DNA from: Planctomycetota bacterium
GTDB lineage: Bacteria > Planctomycetota > UBA1135 > GCA-002686595
Reading direction: 5' to 3'
Length of the DNA stretch: 6,569 nucleotides
Assembly (NCBI GenBank): GCA_027623615.1
Contig: JAQBVH010000188.1
Span: 1 to 6,569 of the forward strand
The notes under the pieces were generated by a model. The model ran no database searches. It was not told where the DNA came from and was given only the letters and a program-made list of their open reading frames with translations. Positions within the stretch are counted from its first letter, which is position 1. The number at the start of each line of letters is the position of its first letter. The position numbers and the translations under genes are program-made. Of the stretch, positions 1 to 4,752 are shown piece after piece.

Positions 1-618
1 GACGGACTGGCCGGCGCTGGCCGAGGATTCGTCGGGAGCGTGCAGCTCTTCCTCGAGCGCGATTCGATCGACGAGGTGCGCACGATCGCCCTCGACCCCG
101 CCAGCCGCACGGCGCGCACCCTGACCCGCGTGCTGCTCGCCGAGCGCGCTGACGGGGGACCGACCTATCAAGAGGTCCCCCTGGATGAGGACCCGCGCGC
201 AGCGGGCTGCGACGCCTGGCTGCGCATCGGTGACGTGGCCCTGCGCGAGCACCTGCTCGAGAACCTCCCCCATTGGAACCCGTCAGAGCACTGGGCACGC
301 ACCAGCGGATTGCCGTTCGTGTTCGCGCCGTGGATCGTGCGCCCGGGCGTCGATCTCACGCCCCATGCCGAGGCCTTCCTGCGGGCGGCCGAGGAAGGTC
401 GCGCGAACCTGGACCACCTGGCGACCGAGGCCGCCGACGCCTGGCGCCTTCCGGTCGAGGGCTGCCGAACGTATCTGACCGAGGAATGCATCTACTCGCT
501 CGAAGAAGACGAGATGCACCGTAGCCTCTACGCGTTCCGCGACGGCGCGGCGCGCCTCGGTCTTTGCGACGGGGGTCTGGCGCCGACGCCGATCCACCTC
601 GGAGAGCTGCATGCCTAA
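1..618 (+). CDS. mqnA: Chorismate dehydratase MqnA (futalosine menaquinone pathway), 5' end missing
   Basis: MqnA removes water from chorismate to give 3-enolpyruvyl-benzoate, the first step of the futalosine route to menaquinone; it is a cytosolic enzyme with a periplasmic-binding-protein-like fold. The frame is open from base 1 with no stop, so about 205 C-terminal residues of a protein usually near 280 are present. The GTG at 40 is an internal codon, not the start, because family-like sequence already runs through it. Recognisable blocks are 'SIDEVRTIALDPASRTA' (the family's E-[IV]-R-T-[IV]-A-L-D-x-x-S-R-T motif), 'AWLRIGDVAL' (family: D-A-x-L-x-I-G-D-x-A-L) and 'SGLPFVFAPWIVRPG' (family: T-G-L-P-F-V-F-A-x-W). 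The helical C-terminus ends in 'YLTEECIYSLEEDE...LYAFRDGAARLGL', as is usual. The stop (616-618) overlaps the next start by 8 nt. Assignment is by motif memory only; other MqnA/MqnD-like binding-fold proteins are the alternative. Confidence 0.87.
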   Translation, partial: DGLAGAGRGFVGSVQLFLERDSIDEVRTIALDPASRTARTLTRVLLAERADGGPTYQEVPLDEDPRAAGCDAWLRIGDVALREHLLENLPHWNPSEHWARTSGLPFVFAPWIVRPGVDLTPHAEAFLRAAEEGRANLDHLATEAADAWRLPVEGCRTYLTEECIYSLEEDEMHRSLYAFRDGAARLGLCDGGLAPTPIHLGELHA

Positions 619-808
619 GCTGATCGACAAGGACCACTGCCCCCACTGCGGCGCCAGCCGTCCCAAGGCTGACGCTGCGGAGGACCCGACGGCGGTCTGC
701 ACGAGCTGCGGCGGATCCCTGCAACAGCGACACCTGCGGGCGGGGTGCCTGAGCACGGCGCCCCTCTGGTTCCTGTTCGCGTTCGCGGCGATCCAGTGGC
801 TGCGCTGA
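611..808 (+). CDS. Small zinc-ribbon protein with C-terminal membrane segment, unknown function
   Basis: This 65-residue hypothetical protein carries two CxxC knuckles, C10-P-H-C13 and C30-T-S-C33, spaced as in a zinc ribbon. Residues 46-64 (CLSTAPLWFLFAFAAIQWL) form one hydrophobic, probably membrane-spanning, helix directly before the terminal Arg. The ATG at 611 lies 6 nt after GGAG (601-604), a good ribosome binding site inside the mqnA 3' end. The 8-nt overlap with mqnA implies coupled translation. Such small zinc-ribbon membrane proteins are common in bacteria and mostly uncharacterised, and I do not recognise the family. A link to menaquinone synthesis is suggested only by the overlap. 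Confidence 0.68.
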   Translation: MPKLIDKDHCPHCGASRPKADAAEDPTAVCTSCGGSLQQRHLRAGCLSTAPLWFLFAFAAIQWLR

Positions 809-1109
809 TCAGCTCCCCTGCGGCGACCACCCGCGAGCACCCCGACGACCGCGCCTCCCAACGGGCGCTCGAGATGGTCGGCCAGCAGCGGGTCGTTGAC
901 GACCCCCGCTACGGTCGGCCGGTCTGGCGCTACGAAGTCGCGAGAAGCGGCGGGGAACGCCCCGTTCCGGGCGTGCGTCGTTGAATCGGAGGCCCGGCGA
1001 ACATAGAACCGACGGGCCGACGAGATCCCCCTCCCAGATCCCCGTCACCTGGCCCAGCCACACCACCTTGACGCAACCTTCCGACACCCTGTTCGAGCTG
1101 GACGATTCC
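809..1109 (+). other. Intergenic stretch upstream of the topoisomerase VI operon
   Basis: No recognisable gene lies in these roughly 300 nt. A plus-strand frame runs through from the zinc-ribbon gene to a TGA at 982-984 (GTG at 745, ATG at 874). It has moderately coding-like base use (about 83% G/C at third positions by my hand count over 809-984, lower than in the real genes here), but its product is Arg/Pro-rich and unfamiliar. The frame of subunit B is also open back to a TTG at 981, giving a low-complexity Pro/Thr/Ser stretch unlike the family N-terminus. A weak hairpin (GGAACG 954-959, CGTTCC 963-968) lies just before a candidate promoter. It has no T-tract, so I do not call it a terminator. 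Confidence 0.5.
981..1009 (+). promoter_or_regulatory. Candidate sigma-70-type promoter for the topoisomerase VI genes
   Basis: TTGAAT (981-986) matches the -35 consensus at four of six bases. A 17-nt spacer follows, then TAGAAC (1004-1009), which matches TATAAT at four of six. The A/T-richer patch stands out in very GC-rich DNA and lies after the last plausible codon of the upstream genes. Transcription would begin near 1016, leaving a leader of about 95 nt before the GTG at 1110. This is a by-eye match only. Confidence 0.3.
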
Positions 1110-2921
1110 GTGCCCAAGAAGAGCAGCAAGCAGGCCAGCAAGAAGGCACCGCGCCGCAAGGACACGTCCGCCAGCGCCGCCCGCGACATCTCGGTGGCCG
1201 AGTTCTTCGAGAAGAACCGGCACATGCTCGGCTTCGACTCGCCGACCAAGGCGATCCTGATGGCGGTCAAGGAGGCGGTCGACAACGCCCTCGACGCCTG
1301 CGAGGAGGCCGCCATCCTCCCGGAGATCTCGGTCGAGCTGACCCAGGTCTCCGAGAAGGTTTTTCGGATGGCCGTCGAGGACAACGGCCCGGGCATCCCG
1401 GACACGCAGATCGGCAAGATCTTCGGCAAGCTGCTCTACGGCTCGAAGTTCCACAAGCTCAGCCAGAGCCGCGGTCAGCAGGGCATCGGCATCAGCGCGG
1501 CGGGCATGTACGGCAAGCTCACGACGGGCAAGCCAGTGGTCGTCCGCAGCAAGACCAAGCGCGGCAGGGCGGTCGAGGCGGTGCTCTCGATCGACACCCT
1601 GCGCAACCGACCCGAGGAGCACTCGCGGGAGTTCGTCAGCTGGGAAGGCAAGAGCCAGGGCACCCGCGTCGAGATCGAGATGGAGGCCTCCTACAAGAAG
1701 GGCCAGCGCTCGGTCGACATGTACATCAAGCAGACGGCGATCGCGAACCCGCACCTGACGCTGCACTACACCGAGCCGGGCGGCGCGGGGATCACCTACG
1801 AGCGAGCGACCAAGGACAAGCCCGCCCAGACCAACGAGATCAAGCCCCACCCCCACGGGGTCGAGCTCGGACGCCTGATCTCGATGCTGAAGGAGACCGG
1901 CTGCCGGTCCCTGTCCGGGTTCCTCCAGGAGGAGTTCTGCCGGGTCGGCCCGACCGTCGCCAAGAAGATCGTCGAGGCCGCGGGCAAGAAGCTGAGCCTC
2001 AAGTCCTACCCGACGCGCATCGCGCGCGACGAGGCCTCGAGCCTGCACAAGGCGATCAGCGAGACGAAGATCAGCTCGCCGCCGACCGACTGCATCGCGC
2101 CGATCGGCGAGGAGCTCTTGCTCCGGGGGCTCAAGAAGGAGCTCGAGGCAGACTTCTACGTGACCGCGACCCGGCCGGCGTCGGTGTACCGCGGCAACCC
2201 CTTCCAGATCGAGGTCGGCATCGCCTACGGCAAGCCGGGCGGGGTGGGCCTCGAGCTCGAGGAGACCGGACGCATCAAGAAGTCGAAGAAGGTCAAGGTC
2301 GATGCGACCGAGGACCTGGTCGCGAACGCCGACGAGCCCGCGCGCCTCCTGCGCTTCGCGAACCGCGTGCCGCTGCTCTATCAGCAGGCCGGCTGCGCGA
2401 TCACCAAGAGCGTGGTCCAGACCAACTGGCGCGGCTACGGCCTGAGCCAGCCCGGCGGGGGCATGCCCGTGGCGCCGATGGCGATCATGGTGCACATCGC
2501 CTCGGTCTGGGTGCCCTTCACCTCGGAGTCCAAGGAGGCCCTGGCCGCCTATCCCGAGATCATCAAGGAGGTCAAGCTGGGCCTGCAGGAGTGCGGCCGC
2601 AAGCTCGGCACGTACATCCGCAAGGGCAAGCGCCTCAAGCGGGAGTACGACAAGCGGGAGTACATCGAGAAGTACATCCCGCACATCGGGATCGCCTTGC
2701 AGGAGATCCTCGACCTGACCAACCCGCAGCGTGACGAGACGGTGGAGACCCTCGCGCAAGTTCTAAAGGCCGCGCCGCGGTCACCGAGGGGTTTGATGAG
2801 CGAATTCGGCTGGTATCTCTTGTTCCTGTTCGCCTGGGTCTTCTTCCAAAGCCTCTGGATCTCGCGCCTCGCCAAACAGGTCAACAACCTCCAGGAACAA
2901 CTCGAAGCCCGCGGCAAGTAG
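1110..2921 (+). CDS. top6B: DNA topoisomerase VI subunit B, with an unusual C-terminal transmembrane-like tail
   Basis: This is the ATPase subunit of the type IIB topoisomerase, which with subunit A forms an A2B2 enzyme passing one duplex through another. Numbered from the GTG at 1110 it has 603 residues. The GHKL ATPase domain shows the N-box KEAVDNALDA (E55, N59), DNGPGIP (D91, G93, G95) and the lid RGQQGIGIS (121-129). An H2TH-like region lies at about 247-302. The transducer domain carries the switch lysine in CAITKSV (K433) and NWRGYGL (W440, Y443), where archaeal enzymes usually read W-K-x-Y. The family-like part ends near residue 552. In-frame sequence then adds a hydrophobic helix (566-584) and a polar helix rich in Q/N/E. 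I prefer GTG 1110 because it gives a Lys-rich N-terminus like that of subunit A (VPKKSSKQASKK). TTG 1068 and TTG 981 are in frame but have no ribosome site, and no start here has a strong one. Subunit A follows 15 nt downstream. Confidence 0.96.
   Translation: MPKKSSKQASKKAPRRKDTSASAARDISVAEFFEKNRHMLGFDSPTKAILMAVKEAVDNALDACEEAAILPEISVELTQVSEKVFRMAVEDNGPGIPDTQIGKIFGKLLYGSKFHKLSQSRGQQGIGISAAGMYGKLTTGKPVVVRSKTKRGRAVEAVLSIDTLRNRPEEHSREFVSWEGKSQGTRVEIEMEASYKKGQRSVDMYIKQTAIANPHLTLHYTEPGGAGITYERATKDKPAQTNEIKPHPHGVELGRLISMLKETGCRSLSGFLQEEFCRVGPTVAKKIVEAAGKKLSLKSYPTRIARDEASSLHKAISETKISSPPTDCIAPIGEELLLRGLKKELEADFYVTATRPASVYRGNPFQIEVGIAYGKPGGVGLELEETGRIKKSKKVKVDATEDLVANADEPARLLRFANRVPLLYQQAGCAITKSVVQTNWRGYGLSQPGGGMPVAPMAIMVHIASVWVPFTSESKEALAAYPEIIKEVKLGLQECGRKLGTYIRKGKRLKREYDKREYIEKYIPHIGIALQEILDLTNPQRDETVETLAQVLKAAPRSPRGLMSEFGWYLLFLFAWVFFQSLWISRLAKQVNNLQEQLEARGK
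2786..2791 (+). promoter_or_regulatory. Internal ribosome-binding-site-like sequence inside top6B
   Basis: GAGGGG lies 4 nt upstream of the in-frame ATG at 2796 (6 nt if GAGG, 2786-2789, is taken as the core). This is better than anything in front of the presumed top6B start. It marks 2796 as a possible independent translation start for the hydrophobic tail. G-rich hexamers are frequent at this GC content, so a chance match is possible. Confidence 0.35.
2796..2921 (+). CDS. Possible nested 41-residue single-span membrane microprotein (also the top6B C-terminal tail)
   Basis: Starting at the in-frame ATG 2796, the last 41 codons of top6B would make a self-contained small protein. A short polar start (MSE) is followed by one hydrophobic helix, FGWYLLFLFAWVFFQSLWI, and a polar amphipathic end with LAKQVNNLQEQLEA, which could form a short coiled coil. 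Codon use differs from the upstream body: all three Glu codons after 2796 are GAA, against one GAA (1644-1646) between 1110 and 2756. CAA appears three times from 2757 onward and never between 1110 and 2756. In another frame a TAA sits at 2764-2766, about where the family C-terminus is expected. The tail may be translated only as part of subunit B, only on its own, or both. I know no named family for it. Confidence 0.35.
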   Translation: MSEFGWYLLFLFAWVFFQSLWISRLAKQVNNLQEQLEARGK

Positions 2922-2936
2922 GCCGCAGGAACCACG

Positions 2937-4088
2937 ATGGCGAAGAAGAAGGCCTCCAAGAAGAAGGCGCGCAAGCAGCTTTCCGTCGATGACAAGAAGA
3001 CGCTCACGTTGATCGCGTCGACGGCAGAGCGTGTGCGCAACTCGATCGACAAGCGCATCCTGCCTGAGCTCAAGTTCCCCATCCGGTCACTCTCGAACGT
3101 CAAGTACGAGAAGAAGATCGGCTACTTCGAGCTCGGCAAGGGGCGCAAGGCGCGCGCCCTGTCGGTGAACACCGTGCGCAACTTCGCCCAGACCCTGCGA
3201 CTGATGGCCCAGTCCAAGGAGATGGTCGAGAACGACGACTTCGCGACCAAGCGGGAGGCGTACTACGTCTCGAAGAACTGGGGCGAGTGCAAGTTCAAGG
3301 AGCAGCCCGAGTCCGACTCGGTCATGGACGACATCGAGGCCCTGGCCAGCCTCGAGGGCCTCTCCCGGGAACACCTGCGCTACTACCCGGAGGAGCACGG
3401 CGGCGCGGTCGCGGGCCAGCTGGTCATCATCGACAGGGACAAGGAGACTGGCGAGGAGCTGCGCATCGACTGCACGCGCATGGGCAGCGGCGCGTACACC
3501 ATCCCGAACTCGGTCGAGCACTTGAAGTTCGAGACCAAGGCCAAGTTCATCCTGGCCATCGAGACGGGCGGGATGTTCGCTCGCCTGAACGAGCACAAGT
3601 ACTGGCGCACGGGCAACTGCATCCTGATCTCGATGGGCGGCGTGCCCTCGCGCGCCCAGCGTCGCTTCATCCGGCGCCTGTCCGACGACAAGAAGCTGCC
3701 GGTCTACTGCTTCGTCGACTGCGACCCGTACGGCATCGCGAACATCTACCGCACGCTCAAGGTCGGCTCGGGCAACGCAGCCCACATCAACCGCTTCTTC
3801 TGTGTGCCGAAGGCCCAGTATCTCGGGGTCACGCCCCAGGACATCAAGGACTTCCAGCTCGAGGACGCGACCCACCCCCTCCAGGCTGTTGACGTCAAGC
3901 GCGCCAACGACGCCCTGAAGAACGACCCGTTCTTCAAGGCCCACGCGCCCTGGCAGAAGGCCCTGCGCACCCTGCTCAAGGGCGGCGTGCGCGCCGAGCA
4001 GCAGGCCCTGGCCAAGTGGGGTCTGAACTACGTGATGGAGGAGTACCTCCCCGCGAAGCTCAAGAACAAGAAGAGCTTCCTGCCTTGA
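2937..4088 (+). CDS. top6A: DNA topoisomerase VI subunit A (Spo11-like DNA-cleaving subunit)
   Basis: This subunit cuts both DNA strands and stays covalently joined to the 5' ends through a tyrosine; it is the family from which meiotic Spo11 derives. It has 383 residues, close to the archaeal length once the tail is removed. The first 15 residues are almost all Lys/Arg/Ala/Ser (MAKKKASKKKARKQ), probably a disordered DNA-binding tail. The winged-helix (5Y-CAP) domain at about 70-160 contains TKREAYY with catalytic Tyr110 preceded by Arg106. The Toprim domain at about 200-330 has its glutamate in LAIETGGMF (E209) and the metal-binding pair in FVDCDPYG (D261, D263). GVPSRAQRRFIRRL (235-248) is the usual basic helix region. 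ATG 2937 lies 6 nt after AGGA (2927-2930). The short gap after top6B indicates one transcript. All catalytic residues are present, so the subunit should be active. Confidence 0.97.
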   Translation: MAKKKASKKKARKQLSVDDKKTLTLIASTAERVRNSIDKRILPELKFPIRSLSNVKYEKKIGYFELGKGRKARALSVNTVRNFAQTLRLMAQSKEMVENDDFATKREAYYVSKNWGECKFKEQPESDSVMDDIEALASLEGLSREHLRYYPEEHGGAVAGQLVIIDRDKETGEELRIDCTRMGSGAYTIPNSVEHLKFETKAKFILAIETGGMFARLNEHKYWRTGNCILISMGGVPSRAQRRFIRRLSDDKKLPVYCFVDCDPYGIANIYRTLKVGSGNAAHINRFFCVPKAQYLGVTPQDIKDFQLEDATHPLQAVDVKRANDALKNDPFFKAHAPWQKALRTLLKGGVRAEQQALAKWGLNYVMEEYLPAKLKNKKSFLP

Positions 4089-4636
4089 GGCGAGCAACGG
4101 CGGCCATTGCAGCGCTGGCCCTGGCCGGCTGCCGATACCAACAGCCGCTGCAGCCTGCCCTGCAAGTCCCTGTGCGCCCGGACCTCGCGTACCCGGAGTA
4201 CCTCGGCGAGGACACCGACAACCTCGGGATCCCCTCGGCCGATTGGCTGCTCGGCCCCTGGGTCGTCGACGTGGACAGCATCGACCCCGAGGAGAGCGAC
4301 CTCACGCCCGAGTTCGTCACCCGGCTGCACCGCTCAGTGCTCGTCATCGGGGAGGCATCCTTCCGCTATCAGGACTTCGTTGGTCCAGAGTTCACGATCC
4401 ACGCGGAGGGGTCGCTCGTCCTGGGTGCGGTCGACGAGCTGGGCGAGGTGGCGCTGACCTTTCAGGTCGTAGGCCAGGAACCCCATACCGACGTCGCCAG
4501 CCGCTTCGGCCTCACGCTCTTCCTTGCGCCACCCTTCGCGTGGCACGCCTGGCACCGGCCGTCCAGCGGACCCGATTGGATTCCCGAGCGCGAGGCGCAC
4601 CTCGCAGAGCTCCTGGCCGACCTGGTCCAGGACTAG
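4085..4636 (+). CDS. Predicted lipoprotein of unknown function, TTG start overlapping top6A stop
   Basis: This 183-residue protein has a lipoprotein signal peptide, (M)RRATAAIAALALAGC: two Arg, a short Ala/Leu core and the lipobox L-A-G-C with lipidated Cys16. The start must be TTG 4085, because it is the only start codon that places the Arg pair and hydrophobic core correctly. Its TTG overlaps the TGA of top6A (4086-4088), so translation is probably coupled by reinitiation. The mature part has a Pro-rich linker (17-40) followed by 'WLLGPWVVDVDSI' and alternating strands ('RSVLVIGEASFRYQDF', 'FTIHAEGSLVL', 'EVALTFQVVG'). This pattern recalls small lipocalin-like or beta-sandwich lipoproteins in which a 'GxWxxD' opens the barrel. 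That resemblance is inference, and I do not recognise the family. Nothing in the protein points to DNA topology. Confidence 0.8.
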   Translation: MRRATAAIAALALAGCRYQQPLQPALQVPVRPDLAYPEYLGEDTDNLGIPSADWLLGPWVVDVDSIDPEESDLTPEFVTRLHRSVLVIGEASFRYQDFVGPEFTIHAEGSLVLGAVDELGEVALTFQVVGQEPHTDVASRFGLTLFLAPPFAWHAWHRPSSGPDWIPEREAHLAELLADLVQD

Positions 4637-4721
4637 GCCGGGGCTTGGGATCCGAGGACACTCCGGGACCCGCGCACGGCCTCCGGCGCGAGGCGGCGGC
4701 GGCTCCAGGGGATCGATGGGG

Positions 4722-4727
4722 TACTCT
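4722..4727 (+). promoter_or_regulatory. Possible -10 element upstream of the VWA gene
   Basis: TACTCT inside GGGGTACTCTGG fits the minimal TAnnnT pattern and lies 25 nt before the ATG at 4753, so the leader would be very short. No -35 match is visible at the expected distance. The 116-nt gap after the lipoprotein gene leaves room for a separate promoter. Weak, by-eye evidence only. Confidence 0.2.
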
Positions 4728-4752
4728 GGCTCTCCCGTTCCGCCACAGCCCC

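Noticed and set aside
954..968. Hairpin GGAACG / CGTTCC before top6B as a terminator
   Set aside because: Only 6 bp with a 3-nt loop and no T-tract; such short palindromes are expected by chance at this GC content.
930..2759. A 609-codon minus-strand open frame opposite top6B
   Set aside because: It is rich in Leu, Asp, Arg, Gly and Val with no motif, the typical antisense shadow of a GC-rich gene, and the plus strand encodes a certain protein here.
4016..4084. Longer start for the lipoprotein inside top6A
   Set aside because: It would add an acidic, Gln/Glu-rich stretch before the signal peptide and destroy lipoprotein export; TTG 4085 gives a textbook lipobox.
3087..4097. A 336-codon minus-strand open frame opposite top6A
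   Set aside because: Same antisense pattern with low-complexity Leu/Val/Asp/Ala content; top6A on the plus strand has all catalytic motifs.
4243..4752. Upstream extension of the VWA reading frame
   Set aside because: The extension is Arg/Pro/Gly-rich, overlaps the lipoprotein gene in another frame and would bury the clear signal peptide that starts at 4753.
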